A stretch of DNA of 64,000 nt from Anaerolineales bacterium (lineage in GTDB: Bacteria > Chloroflexota > Anaerolineae > Anaerolineales > Villigracilaceae): positions 62,001 to 126,000 of the forward strand of contig JAFGSI010000039.1 of NCBI GenBank assembly GCA_016934715.1, given 5' to 3'. This document shows positions 49,105 to 59,464 of this stretch, one piece after another; the stretch's first letter is position 1, and each line of letters begins with the position of its first letter. A program made the translations under genes and the position numbers. The notes beneath the pieces are model-generated. The model had not been told where the DNA came from. It saw only the letters and a program-made list of their open reading frames with translations, and ran no database searches.

Positions 49105-51321
49105 CTATCCTCCCTTGACGCGCACAGCCTCGAGCACGTTGGGCAGGTTCTCCATGCGGGCCAGGATACGGCTCAACTGGGCCAGGTCCTTGACATCGAT
49201 CACCAGGCGCAACTCGGCCAGATTCTTTGAGGTGCGGGCACTGGCGTCGCGAATGTTGACGCCTTCGCTGTCGAGCAGGTTGGTGACGTCGCCCATCAAC
49301 CCCTGGCGGTCGTAAGCTGTCAACCGGACCGGCACCGGGAAGGTGCGCACCTTCTCACCCCAGCTGACCTTGACCAGTCGTTCCCGGTCGCGGATGCGCA
49401 GGATGTTGGGACAGTCCTGGCGGTGGATGGTCGCACCGCGGCCGCGGGTGATGTAACCGATGATCTCGTCGCCGGGGGTCGGGTTGCAACAGCGCGCCAT
49501 GTTGGTTAGGGCATCCTTCAGACCCAGTACGGTCACCGCGTCGGTGGGCGAGGGCGGTTCGCTGGTCGGCGGGACGAAGAGCAGCATATCGTCGCTCTCT
49601 TCGGTCTCGAGCAACAGGTTGACCACCCTGCCGATCGAGATATCGCCGCAGCCCAGGGCAATGTAGAACTCCTCGACATTGCGGTCGAAGTGGTGGGCCA
49701 GGGCCTCCAGGTTCTGCTGGCTCAGCTCGCGCAGCCCCAGGCGGGCGATCTCGTGCTCGAGCATGCCCCGGCCCTGGGCCAGGTTCTGTTCGCGATCCTG
49801 GCGCTTGAACCAGTTGCGGATCTTGGCCCGGGCGCGCTGCGTGCGGACCAGGCCCAGGCTGGGGTTCAGCCAGTCGCGGCTCGGGCCGCCGTGCTTGGCG
49901 GTCAGGATCTCGACCTGTTCACCGGTTTTTAGTCCGTATTCCAGCGGGACGAGTTTGCCGTTGACCTTGGCCCCGCGGCAGCGGTCGCCAATCGAGGTGT
50001 GAACATGGTAGGCAAAGTCGATCGGAGTGGAACCGGATGGCAGGTCGATGATGTCGCCGCGCGGGGTGAAGACGTAAACCCGGTCCTTGAAGACGTCGGT
50101 CTTCATGCTGTCGACGAACTCCTGGGCATCCTCCACGTCCTGGCGCCATTCCATCATTTGGCGCAGGTAATTGACCCGTTCATCATACTTGTCGCGATGG
50201 CCGCCTTCCTTGTAGCGCCAGTGAGCAGCGATGCCGAATTCGGCGTTCGTATCCATATCCGCAGTGCGGATCTGGACCTCGACTGGTTTACCGTCGTCGT
50301 AGATTACGGCAGTGTGCAGGGATTGGTAGAAGTTGTCCTTGGGGGCGGCAATGTAATCATCGAACTCATTGGGCAGCGGCCGCCAGTGGGTGTGGATCAC
50401 ACCCAGGGCAGCATAGCACGAGGGGACATCCGGGACGATCAGGCGGACAGCCCGAATGTCGCGTACCAGTTCGAAAGGCTTGCCCCTCTCGGTCATTTTT
50501 CGAAAGATGGAATAGATGTGTTTGGGCCGCCCGCTGATCTCGACCTCGATGCCGGCATCCTTGAGCACCTGAAAAAAATGATCAATGATGCCCTTGATCT
50601 GCACTTCGCGGGTCTCACGACGTTCGGAAAGCTGGTCGGCAATTTCCTTGTATTTTTCGGGGTTGACGTAGCGAAAAGCCAGGTCCTCGAGTTCCCACTT
50701 GATCTGCCACATGCCCAGCCGGTTGGCCAGAGGAGCAAAGATGTCCAGGGTCTCCTGGGCGATGCGACGGCGTTTGGCCTCCGGAAAGAACCCCAGGGTG
50801 CGCATGTTGTGCAGGCGGTCGGTCAATTTGATCAGCACAACGCGGACATCTTCATCCATGGCCAGGAAGGTCTTGCGCAGGGTCTCATTGGCCAGGTCGC
50901 GTTTGCGGGTGCGCAGGTCCTGTTCGTCGGCCTCTGGAGCAGGACTGTTGAGCAATTCCTCCCTGTGTTCCCCGCGCGAGACGCGCGGCAGTTGGGTCAA
51001 TTTGGTTACCCCCTGGACCAGTTTGGCCACATCCTCCCCGAAGTCTTGGAGCAGGTCTTCGGCGGTGACGGCGGTATCCTCGACCGTGTCGTGAAGCAGG
51101 CCGGCGGCAATCGTGTCGGTCGGCAGGTGCAGGTCCGCCAGCATTGAGGCGACCACCAGGCAGTGATTGATGTACGGCTCGCCGGATGCGCGCCGCTGGC
51201 CTTCGTGGGCCTCCTCGGCCAGGCGGTGGGCGCGCCGAATCAGGTCCCGGTCGGCGGGCGTGTAGTCGTCGCTGAGTTTATCGAGCAGGTCCTCGATGGT
51301 GTACGGCGAGACTTTCTTCAT
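49105..51321 (-). CDS. Bifunctional (p)ppGpp synthetase/hydrolase RelA/SpoT
   Basis: 738 residues, full RSH layout. The HD hydrolase domain (residues 35-190) keeps HCLVVASMLADLHLPTDTIAAGLLHDTVEDT. The synthetase domain (about 230-360) has DIRAVRLIVPDVPSCYAALGVIHTHWRPLPNEFDDYIAAPKDNFYQSLHTAV. The TGS domain starts near 395 and a C-terminal ACT domain ends the chain. With both active sites apparently intact it should both make and break (p)ppGpp. The ATG at 51321 starts MKKVSPYTIEDLLDK; the longer TTG start at 51339 adds six residues. It is alone between moeA and a small membrane protein, all on the same strand. Confidence 0.95.
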   Translation of the reverse strand: MKKVSPYTIEDLLDKLSDDYTPADRDLIRRAHRLAEEAHEGQRRASGEPYINHCLVVASMLADLHLPTDTIAAGLLHDTVEDTAVTAEDLLQDFGEDVAKLVQGVTKLTQLPRVSRGEHREELLNSPAPEADEQDLRTRKRDLANETLRKTFLAMDEDVRVVLIKLTDRLHNMRTLGFFPEAKRRRIAQETLDIFAPLANRLGMWQIKWELEDLAFRYVNPEKYKEIADQLSERRETREVQIKGIIDHFFQVLKDAGIEVEISGRPKHIYSIFRKMTERGKPFELVRDIRAVRLIVPDVPSCYAALGVIHTHWRPLPNEFDDYIAAPKDNFYQSLHTAVIYDDGKPVEVQIRTADMDTNAEFGIAAHWRYKEGGHRDKYDERVNYLRQMMEWRQDVEDAQEFVDSMKTDVFKDRVYVFTPRGDIIDLPSGSTPIDFAYHVHTSIGDRCRGAKVNGKLVPLEYGLKTGEQVEILTAKHGGPSRDWLNPSLGLVRTQRARAKIRNWFKRQDREQNLAQGRGMLEHEIARLGLRELSQQNLEALAHHFDRNVEEFYIALGCGDISIGRVVNLLLETEESDDMLLFVPPTSEPPSPTDAVTVLGLKDALTNMARCCNPTPGDEIIGYITRGRGATIHRQDCPNILRIRDRERLVKVSWGEKVRTFPVPVRLTAYDRQGLMGDVTNLLDSEGVNIRDASARTSKNLAELRLVIDVKDLAQLSRILARMENLPNVLEAVRVKGG

Positions 51322-51408
51322 GACACTCTGGTTTACCAATCTACGGGTTGCCGACCGGGGTTGTGCATGGCGTTGTGGTTTGGGAGCCGGGCGATGCGGA
51401 TCTGCATA

Positions 51409-51768
51409 TCAACGCAAGTTGTCCTTGATATCCTCTCGCGAATCGACGGCCCTTCCGAGCAGGGCGCCCATCCCGATGAAGAGCGCCGCCAGGCCTGCGC
51501 CGCAGGGCAGGGCCCAAGGGGATTGCCACAGGGCCGGCAGGACCAGGCAGACCCCCAGCCCGAGCAGGAAACCGTAGAGCGGTCCTTTGATGATATGGGG
51601 AATTTCGCTCCAGGCATCCCGCAGCGTGTAACGACGGGCTGCGGCCTTGCGTTCTTTGGCAACACTTCTGCGTTGGAACTCGCGCTCCTTGACCAGTGGA
51701 TCGCGGTCGGCCAGCTGGCGTTCGCGCAAACGCCTGAGGCGCTCCTGTTCGTTGCTGTTGTTCGACAT
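51409..51768 (-). CDS. Small two-TM protein with charged N-terminus
   Basis: 119 residues. The first 55 are very rich in Arg, Glu and Gln (LRRLRERQLADRDPLVKEREFQRRSVAKERKAAARRY), likely a coiled or extended cytoplasmic segment. Two helices follow (LYGFLLGLGVCLVLPALWQ and GAGLAALFIGMGALLG). No family recognised. AGGAGG precedes the ATG. It precedes relA/spoT on the same strand and could be co-transcribed with it. A shared role in stringent response is not shown. Confidence 0.8.
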   Translation of the reverse strand: MSNNSNEQERLRRLRERQLADRDPLVKEREFQRRSVAKERKAAARRYTLRDAWSEIPHIIKGPLYGFLLGLGVCLVLPALWQSPWALPCGAGLAALFIGMGALLGRAVDSREDIKDNLR

Positions 51769-51849
51769 GACGGCCTCCTGAAGATTATGCGATAAAATAA
51801 TGGTGCTGCCAGTATAGCATACCTGTCAAGCCGGGCACGAGGACCAGCG

Positions 51850-52344
51850 ATGCCAATCACCAACAATGTTACCCGCCTGCTGGAAGGGCGTAAAGTCCCC
51901 CATCAGGTGTTCGAACTGCCGGCCGAGAAACTCGGCGCGACCGAGACTGCCCGACTGCTGGGCGTGGACCCGGACCGGATTTACAAGACGATCGTCGTGG
52001 CCCGCCCGAAGCCGGGGAAACCCATCCTGGCGGTCATTCCAGGACCCAATCGGGTCGACTTGAAGTCGCTGGCCACGGCCCTCGGCGAGAAGAAGCTTAG
52101 CCTGCCGACCGAGCACGAGGCGGAGGCCCTGACCGGACTGCAGGCTGGCGGAATCTCACCGCTGGCCCTAATCAACCGCGGCTTCCAGGTGGTCATCGAA
52201 GCGGCTGCTCAGGCTCACCCCGAGGTCCATGTCAGCGGTGGGCAGCGCGGCCTGAACATCCGCCTGCCGGTCGCGACCCTGGCGGAACTGACCCGGGCGC
52301 GCTTTGCGGCGATCAGCGTCCCCGATCCGTACAAGGATGACTGA
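51850..52344 (+). CDS. YbaK/EbsC-type aminoacyl-tRNA deacylase
   Basis: 164 residues. YbaK domain: [24 protein letters not shown] (Lys near residue 42 in the active pocket), [49 protein letters not shown] (the conserved GyxxGgxsP loop) and [19 protein letters not shown]. Such proteins remove Cys mischarged onto tRNA-Pro. A good match in length and motifs. The ATG at 51850 has GAGGACCAGCG upstream. It is divergent from the two-TM protein and followed by the ABC ATPase 60 bases on. Confidence 0.93.
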   Translation: MPITNNVTRLLEGRKVPHQVFELPAEKLGATETARLLGVDPDRIYKTIVVARPKPGKPILAVIPGPNRVDLKSLATALGEKKLSLPTEHEAEALTGLQAGGISPLALINRGFQVVIEAAAQAHPEVHVSGGQRGLNIRLPVATLAELTRARFAAISVPDPYKDD

Positions 52345-52403
52345 ATCGACCTCCGCCCGTCCTCTTTTTCGCCTATAATAGAGAAAACCCAAGGGAGAAG
52401 CTG

Positions 52404-53162
52404 ATGAGCACACCGAACGAGACGAATGGTCCGATCATCCAGTGCCGGGGCGTGAAGAAGTGGTATGGACATTTCCAGGCCCTGGCCGGTATCGACATGG
52501 ACGTCCAAAAGGGCGAGGTGATCGTCATCTTTGGCCCGTCGGGTTCGGGCAAATCGACATTCATCCGCTGCCTGAACCGCCTGGAAGACCACCAGGAGGG
52601 GCAGATCATCGTCGACGGGATCGAACTGAACAACAACACGCACAATGTCGAAGCCGTTCGCATGGAGACCGGGATGGTCTTCCAGCAGTTCAACCTGTTC
52701 CCGCACCTGACCGTGCTGCAGAACGTGACCCTGGCAACCATCCAGGTGCGCAAGTGGCCAAAGACCAAGGCTGAAGAAGTGGCCAACCAGCTGCTCCTGC
52801 GGGTCGGCATTCCGGAGCAGGCCGACAAATTTCCCGCCCAGCTCTCCGGCGGTCAACAGCAGCGTGTGGCGATCGCCCGGGCCCTGGCGATGCAGCCCAA
52901 GATCATGCTCTTCGATGAACCGACTTCGGCCCTCGACCCGGAGATGATCAAGGAAGTCCTGGATGTGATGACCGAACTGGCCCAGAGCGGTATGACCATG
53001 CTGGTCGTGACCCATGAGATGGGCTTTGCCAAGGCAGTCGCCGACCGGATGTATTTTTTCGACCAGGGGCTGATCGTCGAGACCGGTTCGCCGGACGATA
53101 TCTTTAAACGCCCCCAAGAAGATCGCACCAAGCTGTTCCTCTCCCAGATCTTGGAGAAATAA
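52404..53162 (+). CDS. glnQ: Polar amino acid ABC transporter ATPase (GlnQ-like)
   Basis: 252 residues. Complete ABC ATPase: Walker [10 protein letters not shown] near residue 48, family-typical [23 protein letters not shown] signature [35 protein letters not shown], then the H-loop VTHEM. The C-terminus [14 protein letters not shown] is a hallmark of the GlnQ/HisP polar amino acid group. No permease or binding protein gene is adjacent; partners must lie elsewhere in the genome. GGGAGAAGC precedes the ATG. A strong hairpin follows the stop. Confidence 0.93.
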   Translation: MSTPNETNGPIIQCRGVKKWYGHFQALAGIDMDVQKGEVIVIFGPSGSGKSTFIRCLNRLEDHQEGQIIVDGIELNNNTHNVEAVRMETGMVFQQFNLFPHLTVLQNVTLATIQVRKWPKTKAEEVANQLLLRVGIPEQADKFPAQLSGGQQQRVAIARALAMQPKIMLFDEPTSALDPEMIKEVLDVMTELAQSGMTMLVVTHEMGFAKAVADRMYFFDQGLIVETGSPDDIFKRPQEDRTKLFLSQILEK

Positions 53163-53168
53163 AAGCGA

Positions 53169-53194
53169 CGTCCGGTGGTCAGCCACCGGACGTT
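53169..53194. terminator. Hairpin terminator between glnQ and the lipoprotein gene
   Basis: ACGTCCGGTGG (53169-53179) pairs with CCACCGGACGT (53184-53194) around TCAG, seven bases past the glnQ stop. The opposite-strand lipoprotein ends about 40 bases on, so the hairpin may serve both. Confidence 0.8.
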
Positions 53195-53235
53195 CGAGAA
53201 ATGCCTGTGCAGCGCAAGAGAGAGCTCGCGCTTGA

Positions 53236-53691
53236 TCATGCGTCAAATTCCGCGACTTTTTCTGCGTTGATCCAGACCGTGTAGTGACCATCCGGGAAAC
53301 TACCCAGTGGGAGACTGGCGTCGAAGGGTTCAAGCACCTGGATGCAAATCTGGTCCGGGTCGGTGACCGAATACGCCTCGATCAGGATCCGGTTCTGGTC
53401 GTCGGGTGGCAGGACAATCAGGCGCAGGGCGTGGCAGGGGGTTGGCAGGCTGCCCGTCAGGTAGAGCGAGAACTGAAGTGGAAAACTTTCCATCGTGACC
53501 AGCTGCACCGGGTCCAGGTAGATGTTGCCCCTCACCAGGGCTCCGTCACCGGGTTGGGGGGCGTATTCGGGCGCCAGCGGTTGGGCATTGTCCTGGTTGC
53601 TGACCGGGCGCTCGGGGTTATCGCTGGCCGGGGTCCTGGCACAGGCCGCCAGCAGGGGAATGAACATCAGGATTGGGATCAGGCTTCGCAT
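53236..53691 (-). CDS. Putative lipoprotein, unknown function
   Basis: 151 residues. The signal (LIPILMFIPLLAAC) ends in a lipobox. A Pro/Asn-rich linker (about 20-50) leads to a C-terminal domain that looks like a beta-sandwich. Two Cys (HALRLIVLPP region preceded by PTPC, and QICIQVL) may form a disulfide. The end, SFPDGHYTVWINAEKVAEFDA, looks like an Ig-like strand. I recognise no family. GGAG precedes the ATG. It is alone between glnQ and the rtcB operon, on the same strand as rtcB. Confidence 0.8.
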   Translation of the reverse strand: MRSLIPILMFIPLLAACARTPASDNPERPVSNQDNAQPLAPEYAPQPGDGALVRGNIYLDPVQLVTMESFPLQFSLYLTGSLPTPCHALRLIVLPPDDQNRILIEAYSVTDPDQICIQVLEPFDASLPLGSFPDGHYTVWINAEKVAEFDA

Positions 53692-53752
53692 GGTTAGCTC
53701 CTTTCGGTTTTATTGGTAAGTAGACGACCCGTCGGAAGGGAATGTTCCCGCT

Positions 53753-56701
53753 TTAGCCCTTGATCACTGCCAGCGGGCGCAGGCGGGCCACCTTGCGGGT
53801 CAGGCCGGCCGCCGTCACGGTTTCGACGACCGCCTCGACATCCTTGTAGGCCGCTGGGGCCTCCTCGGCCAGACCGGGCAACGACCCGGCACGGACGTGG
53901 ATGCCCAACCGCTCGAGCTCGCGCCGCAGGCTGTCACCGCGAATCTCGTGCTTGGCCTGGGCCCGGCTCATCACCCGCCCGGCCCCATGACAGGTGGAAC
54001 CCCAGGCGCGTCGCATTGACTCTTCCGTTCCGGCCAGAACCCAGGAACTCGTGCCCATACTCCCGGGAACCAGTACCGGCTGACCGGTCTGGGTGTACTC
54101 GGGTGGCAGCCCGGGCGCCCCCGGGCCAAAGGCACGCGTCGCTCCTTTGCGGTGCACGCAGACCTTGATCTGCTTGCCGTCCACTTCATGGATTTCGAGC
54201 TTGCCGATGTTGTGGGCGATGTCGTAGACCTGGGTCAGCTGCCAGCCGCCGGCCTTGCCGGCGAAGATGTCTTCGAAGGCTCCCCGGGCGGCGTGGGCCA
54301 GGACCTGGCGGTTGACAAAGGCGAAATTAGCCGCCGCGCGCATCGCCCCGAGATAGGCTTGTCCCTCCGGGCTGTCCATCGGGGCGCAGACCAGTTCCCG
54401 GTCGGGCAGGCTGATGCCGTAGCGCCGGACCGCGCCCTGGAATTCCTGGACATAATCAGTGCAGACCTGGTGGCCGAGGCCGCGTGAGCCGCAGTGGATC
54501 TGGAGAACAAGGCAGCCTTCTCGCAGGCCGAAGACAGCCGCGGTGACCGGGTCGAAGATCTCTTCGACCACATCCACCTCGATGAAATGGTTGCCTGCCC
54601 CAAGCGAGCCGATTTGATCGCGGCCGCGCTTTTTGGCCCGCTCGCTGACCTTGGTTGGGTCGGCCCCTTCCAGGCAGCCGCCCTCTTCGGTGCGGGCCAG
54701 GTCTTGCGCGCTGGCGTAACCGTTCTTGCCTGCCCAGCGCGAACCGTCCCGCAGGACCCGATCCAGCTCGGGGACGCTGACCTGCACCACGCCCCCGGTC
54801 CCGACTCCGCTCGGGCAAACCTGGTTGAGGCGGGTGGCCAGGACGTCCAGGTGGGGACGGGCGGCTTCCAGTTCCAGGCCCGAGGCCAGCAGGCGGACCC
54901 CGCAGTTCGAGACGACGAACCCGCCGGCGATAAAATTGTGATCCTGGTGGTCTACGCTGAAATCATAGACCGGCTGGCAGGCGGAAATTTCCTCAATCGA
55001 CGCGATCCGATCCCATACGTAGGCGCTGTCGCCGATGGGCAGGTCGCGACGGAACTCATTGAAGGTGGGCAGGCCTTCCCTGGCGGGCGAGGTGGTTCGA
55101 CCGCCTTCATGCTGCGAGGTTTGAACGATGCCGGTTTTCGTCTCGCAGTTGTTCGGGTGGGTCGCGCTCTCGCCCGATGCGATTCCTGGGACTGCCATCT
55201 GGCAGGTCTGGAGGTGCTGGCGTTTGTGTTCCAGGTACAGTAGAGCGGCCGCAGCCAGTGTACGGCGGGAGCGGTTATATTCGAAACCGATCCTGCTCCA
55301 CAGGCGTGCCAGATTTTCCGGATCGGCGTGCAGGACAAGTTTCAACCGGATGAACTTCTTCCCGTCCGAATCGACCTGCTCGGAGGGTGAGCTGATCGGA
55401 TGGGTTTGCACGCCGAATTCCCCCAACCAATCCGCCACCTGTCGCAGGAATTCTCTCCCGCTGTGGTCGAGCCGGGGGTGTTTGACGATGGAGATGGTGG
55501 GCGCGGAGAAATCTGTCCCATGCTCGCTCACGATTTGCGCGCCGCTCGTCTGGGCGCCCAAAAAGGCTGCCAGGAAGAGGCGTTTTTGCCAGCGCGGAGC
55601 ATGCTGGTACCAGGTGGGCAGGGGATAGTCCCGGGTCGCACGGTTGCCGGTTGGGGCACCCAGGCAGGCAAGCAGTGCCGCCAGGGCGGTGCTGTTGACT
55701 GTCAGCCTGTGATCTGTTTGCTCGAACGGATGCTCTCCACAGGTCGTCCGAAGGATGTGTTTCCGCCTGCGTTCCATGATGAGGCCGGGACGAAACCCAA
55801 GCTTGATGATGTCCCTGCGGATATCCTCCAGGTCGGTCAGATTCCCCTGGAACGCGATCCGTCCCGTATCGGGCCTGTCGATCCGGAGGCTCCCGCCGCC
55901 GAAAATGCGACCTGCGATTTTACACAGGGTAGGAATGCCAGGAGAGTCATATTGCAGTGGGAGCAAATGCCGCTCGTGCACCTGGGCGAGGATCTGCTGG
56001 ATCACTTTTCCTCTTGTTGGATGCTCGATCCGGGCAAGGTAAGCACGATAATCCAGCTCAGACAGGATGACTTTCGTGGATGGCGTTTCATAGTCCACCC
56101 CCTGGAACAGGGCCACAGCAACCTGATCGTTGGGACGCAACCGGCCAAGCGGGACCATGCCGTCCTGAGTCCAGAATGGGTGGTCAGCAGTCGCGGATAC
56201 GATCAGTCCGCCGCAGGTCGTCACGCGCAGCAAGGGTGTGTGCGGATCCTGTTTGAGCCAGCGGACCGGCCGTGTGTTTCCCGTGTGCAGCCCGCCGATG
56301 TCGAGGCAGGCCAGATCCTCCGCGGTGCTCAAGGAAACCATCTCGTCGATCCGGCGTGTATAGCCGTGCGAATGCAGGATCCGGGTTTCGCCGGTCAGGC
56401 AGTTGATGTCATATCCGACCCCGCCGGGCGAGATCACTCCTTGCGGGAACTCGGTCGCCGCCACGCCGCCAATCGGGAATCCGTAGCCCTGGTGCATGTC
56501 GGGCATGACCACCACCGCCCCGACCAGGCCAGGCAGAGTGGCCGTGTTGATGGCCTGCTCGAGCGACCGGTCGTGGAGCACCTGTTCCAGCAAATCCCGG
56601 GTGGCAAAGATGCGTACCGGTACGCGCATGTCCGTTCGGAATGTGATGGGGATCTCCCATTCGTACTGGCTGATGGGGGTCAAGTCGTCCAATCGGATCA
56701 T
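53753..56701 (-). CDS. rtcB: RtcB RNA-splicing ligase carrying an intein
   Basis: 982 residues as translated; removing the intein leaves a 483-residue RtcB. N-extein 1-100 ends in GGVGYDIN; C-extein resumes [14 protein letters not shown] and runs to the end. Conserved RtcB parts are visible: [43 protein letters not shown], a metal-bound His region, and the GTP-accepting His in [13 protein letters not shown]-like sequence. RtcB joins 2',3'-cyclic phosphate and 5'-OH RNA ends using GTP and Mn. Its ATG at 56701 is 14 bases past the archease stop, with GAGG upstream. The metal-binding Cys of RtcB is the first residue after the intein, so splicing is needed for activity. Confidence 0.95.
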   Translation of the reverse strand: MIRLDDLTPISQYEWEIPITFRTDMRVPVRIFATRDLLEQVLHDRSLEQAINTATLPGLVGAVVVMPDMHQGYGFPIGGVAATEFPQGVISPGGVGYDINCLTGETRILHSHGYTRRIDEMVSLSTAEDLACLDIGGLHTGNTRPVRWLKQDPHTPLLRVTTCGGLIVSATADHPFWTQDGMVPLGRLRPNDQVAVALFQGVDYETPSTKVILSELDYRAYLARIEHPTRGKVIQQILAQVHERHLLPLQYDSPGIPTLCKIAGRIFGGGSLRIDRPDTGRIAFQGNLTDLEDIRRDIIKLGFRPGLIMERRRKHILRTTCGEHPFEQTDHRLTVNSTALAALLACLGAPTGNRATRDYPLPTWYQHAPRWQKRLFLAAFLGAQTSGAQIVSEHGTDFSAPTISIVKHPRLDHSGREFLRQVADWLGEFGVQTHPISSPSEQVDSDGKKFIRLKLVLHADPENLARLWSRIGFEYNRSRRTLAAAALLYLEHKRQHLQTCQMAVPGIASGESATHPNNCETKTGIVQTSQHEGGRTTSPAREGLPTFNEFRRDLPIGDSAYVWDRIASIEEISACQPVYDFSVDHQDHNFIAGGFVVSNCGVRLLASGLELEAARPHLDVLATRLNQVCPSGVGTGGVVQVSVPELDRVLRDGSRWAGKNGYASAQDLARTEEGGCLEGADPTKVSERAKKRGRDQIGSLGAGNHFIEVDVVEEIFDPVTAAVFGLREGCLVLQIHCGSRGLGHQVCTDYVQEFQGAVRRYGISLPDRELVCAPMDSPEGQAYLGAMRAAANFAFVNRQVLAHAARGAFEDIFAGKAGGWQLTQVYDIAHNIGKLEIHEVDGKQIKVCVHRKGATRAFGPGAPGLPPEYTQTGQPVLVPGSMGTSSWVLAGTEESMRRAWGSTCHGAGRVMSRAQAKHEIRGDSLRRELERLGIHVRAGSLPGLAEEAPAAYKDVEAVVETVTAAGLTRKVARLRPLAVIKG
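54905..56401 (-). other. RtcB intein, 499 residues, degenerate homing endonuclease
   Basis: The insertion starts with Cys ([10 protein letters not shown], block A), has block B TADHPFWT, and ends with block [14 protein letters not shown] followed by the extein Cys. The junctions match the conserved site DIN/CGVRL. Two LAGLIDADG-like helices are seen ([12 protein letters not shown] and [14 protein letters not shown]), but the catalytic acidic residues are Gly and Gln. The endonuclease is probably dead while the splicing blocks look intact. The penultimate residue is Ser where most inteins have His. The intein accounts for the 1,497-base insertion. Confidence 0.9.
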
Positions 56702-56715
56702 GCCAGCCTCACTCT

Positions 56716-57123
56716 CTACACGTCGAACACGATCTCGACCTCGCACCCGTTCGCTGATTCGCGAATATGCAGAAGATGGTAGGTCACTGCCTTGATGGCT
56801 TTGGAGAGCGCCGTCAGCGGGGCGCCGGCCATCTTGACCTCCAGCCGACCCTTTGCCAGCCGGACATCGAAGGTATCGAAGGCCAGCCATTCCTGCTCGG
56901 CGAAATAGATCAGTTCGGACAGGAAGGCGACCAGCAGGGACTCGGAGTCCGGCCCGGCCGCGTCGAAGGTCCGTTCCACCCGAGGATCATCCGCCAACTG
57001 CACTCCTGAAAGGGCATTCATCCCCCGGGCGGATTCGGCGAACAGGCTCTCCAGGTCCGGGGCCCAGACCCGGAGCGCCCAATCGGCAGTGTGCGCCCGT
57101 TCTTCATAACCTTGCAGGTTCAT
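56716..57123 (-). CDS. Archease, RtcB activator
   Basis: 135 residues. Archease fold: begins [38 protein letters not shown], with the conserved Asp of HTADWAL, then [21 protein letters not shown] and a C-terminal [10 protein letters not shown] and EIVFDV. It speeds RtcB guanylation and ligation. Its stop is 14 bases before the rtcB start, the standard operon. TACAAT (57130-57135, extended by TGC) ends six bases before the ATG, which has no ribosome-binding site, so translation is probably leaderless. The longer frame to 57666 is a shadow of the subtilase gene on the other strand. Confidence 0.93.
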   Translation of the reverse strand: MNLQGYEERAHTADWALRVWAPDLESLFAESARGMNALSGVQLADDPRVERTFDAAGPDSESLLVAFLSELIYFAEQEWLAFDTFDVRLAKGRLEVKMAGAPLTALSKAIKAVTYHLLHIRESANGCEVEIVFDV

Positions 57124-57210
57124 AATTCTATTGTAGCATTTTCCATCCAGGGATGCTGTTGTTGTACAATAAAAGTGCAGTCTGTGAATCGATCTACCAA
57201 AGGAGCCCGC

Positions 57211-59382
57211 ATGAACCGACGAGTGGCACGTTTCTTCTCCCTGGTGACCATCCTGGCCCTGTTGGCCTCCGGCGTGCCAGTATCCGCGGCGCAGACGGGA
57301 GCCGAATCCGCTCGCCAGATCTGGAGAATTCCCGAACGGCGTCCCGTGGTCGGCCCGCTGGACCTGACGGCCATCCCCAAGGTGGACAGCCAGGGGAATC
57401 CGATCCTCTTTCCGGTTGACGACCTGGCTGACATGCGCATCCTGCTCAACGGGCAGACAGTGCGCGCGTTCCCGCTGGATGCCTATTCGTCCTGGGGCTG
57501 GTGGCGGATCAACGCCGGGACCATTTGGCCGGACCAGACGCCCAGCCCGTGGATCTGCCTGTTGGACACCGGCGTCGACGCCGAACACCCTGACCTGCGC
57601 AATGTGGTGACCCCTGGCTGGGATTTTGTCAACGATGACAATCTCCCCGAGGACGACAATGGCCACGGGACGTTCGTTGCCGGGATCCTCGCGGCCCGGA
57701 TCGATAATCAGGTCGATTCAGCCATTGGTCTCTCCATCGGCCGGGTGCTGGCCGTCAAGGTGCTCAATGCCCAGGGCTGGGGCAGCTCGGTCGACATCGC
57801 TGCCGGCATCCGCGCGTGCGCCGAGAACGATGCGGTCCGGGTCATCAGCCTCAACTTTGTCGGTGCGACCGCCGATCCGCTCATTTACGAAGCACTTGCG
57901 TACGCCATCACGGAACAGGGCAAGTTGGTGATCGCCCCGGCCGGGTACGACAGCAGTTCAGCCCAGACATACCCGGCTGCCTGGGCCGACCCGGATACCT
58001 GTGCCGACGGCACGCTGGCCATGGCTCGTCCGTGCCCCTCCGGGCAGGCGAACACGATCCATTCGGGCCTGATCGCCGTAGCCGGGGCGCGCTATACCGA
58101 CGGCACCGACGCAACGGCAACCTGGGTCGATCTCAACTCCAGCAGCCGGCCAGAGGCGGGCGAATATTTCAGCGATTGTATGCTGCCGTATTCCAATTAC
58201 GGATCCTGGGTCCAGCTGGTTGCCCCAGGGGAGAGCATCTTCTCGACCGTGCCGGTCAGCAACCCGTACTGGATGCGCACCTATGCCGGGGCGGATCCTG
58301 AGGGCGACGGTTACGATACCTGGAGCGGGGTCTCGCTGGCAGCGGCGTACGCGGCCGGGGCTGCCGGGCGGGCCTGGAATATCTACCCGGCTGCCACGAA
58401 TGCCTCCATCAAGCAGGTCCTGATCGACTCCGGCCAGGCGCTGGCGACGAACTTCGACGCCTCGGCGATCGAGCCGGCGGAGGGCTACAATGACGAAGGA
58501 TACCTGGGGGACGCCCCCTTCTGCTGGCCCGATGATTCCAGGGGCGGTCAGTATTCCATGGATGACGCCCGTTACCTGGACCTGGCGGCGGCGATGAACC
58601 GCGCCATGGTGGTCGTCTACGTGACCGAAGCCACCACCGGCCTGCCGCTGCTTGATACGCGCGTGACCCTCACCAGGGCCAACACCAATACCGTGGTCGC
58701 AATTTCTGTCTTGAGGGGTGTCCGCAACCCGGCTGTGCTGCTTCTCAATGTCCCGGTCGGTCAGACCTATGAGACGCGCGTTGTGCGCACGTCCTCTATC
58801 ACCTCGCCGGTCATGGTTGGGGCGGTGGAGGTCGACACGCCGGGCCTGATCTTCAATCCATTTCTGAATGTTGCTGTCCCGCCGACCGGGCGGATGACGG
58901 CCGTGATCACCTGGGGCGGCCTCGACGGCAACAGCGACCTCGATCTGTATACCTTCCTGCCCACCGAGAGCGGTCCGGGCGGCGTGGTCGGCTTCGGGGC
59001 CTCCGGCCACCCGGATGATGTCGGGTCGGGTGACCTGGCCGGGCACCCTTTCGCCCTGTGGAATCGCAATGGCGGGAACGATCTTCTGGGAGATGGGTTT
59101 GGCATGGAGTCGGTCGGCCTGACCTACCAGCCCGGGACGATGGCACCGTATTACAACCGAGTCTCCGCCGACCGCTATGTGTTCTTCGTTACCGACTACG
59201 GCAGCGGAGCCCTCGACGCGAATACGGTGGTCTTTCGACTGTGGAATAACGGCGGGATTACCTACACGGTCGTCAAGCTGGACACCTGTGCTGCCGGGGA
59301 AGACTGGTGGCAGGTGGGGACACTGATGTTCACCACCCTGACCGAGACGAATGTCTGCGGCACGCAGGACCTCTGGCCATAA
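57211..59382 (+). CDS. Secreted subtilisin-like serine protease
   Basis: 723 residues. A signal peptide (RRVARFFSLVTILALLASGVPVSAAQ) precedes a subtilase domain with the triad: Asp in CLLDTGVDAEHPDLRN, His in NGHGTFVAGILAA and Ser in WSGVSLAAAYAAGAAG (the usual GTSMAAP loop reads GVSLAAAY). The region after about 400 has an Ig-like or peptidase-associated beta domain with Thr/Pro-rich loops. No membrane anchor or sorting motif is seen, so the protease is released or surface-held by other means. AAAGGAGC precedes the ATG. TACAAT -10 near 57166-57171 gives it a promoter divergent from archease. Confidence 0.92.
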   Translation: MNRRVARFFSLVTILALLASGVPVSAAQTGAESARQIWRIPERRPVVGPLDLTAIPKVDSQGNPILFPVDDLADMRILLNGQTVRAFPLDAYSSWGWWRINAGTIWPDQTPSPWICLLDTGVDAEHPDLRNVVTPGWDFVNDDNLPEDDNGHGTFVAGILAARIDNQVDSAIGLSIGRVLAVKVLNAQGWGSSVDIAAGIRACAENDAVRVISLNFVGATADPLIYEALAYAITEQGKLVIAPAGYDSSSAQTYPAAWADPDTCADGTLAMARPCPSGQANTIHSGLIAVAGARYTDGTDATATWVDLNSSSRPEAGEYFSDCMLPYSNYGSWVQLVAPGESIFSTVPVSNPYWMRTYAGADPEGDGYDTWSGVSLAAAYAAGAAGRAWNIYPAATNASIKQVLIDSGQALATNFDASAIEPAEGYNDEGYLGDAPFCWPDDSRGGQYSMDDARYLDLAAAMNRAMVVVYVTEATTGLPLLDTRVTLTRANTNTVVAISVLRGVRNPAVLLLNVPVGQTYETRVVRTSSITSPVMVGAVEVDTPGLIFNPFLNVAVPPTGRMTAVITWGGLDGNSDLDLYTFLPTESGPGGVVGFGASGHPDDVGSGDLAGHPFALWNRNGGNDLLGDGFGMESVGLTYQPGTMAPYYNRVSADRYVFFVTDYGSGALDANTVVFRLWNNGGITYTVVKLDTCAAGEDWWQVGTLMFTTLTETNVCGTQDLWP

Positions 59383-59464
59383 TGGGTCCCGTTGGGGATT
59401 GGATCCAAGACGGGTTCGCCCAAATGCCGGCGCCGAGGCCCCGGAGGTATCCGTGGGGAGGAGG

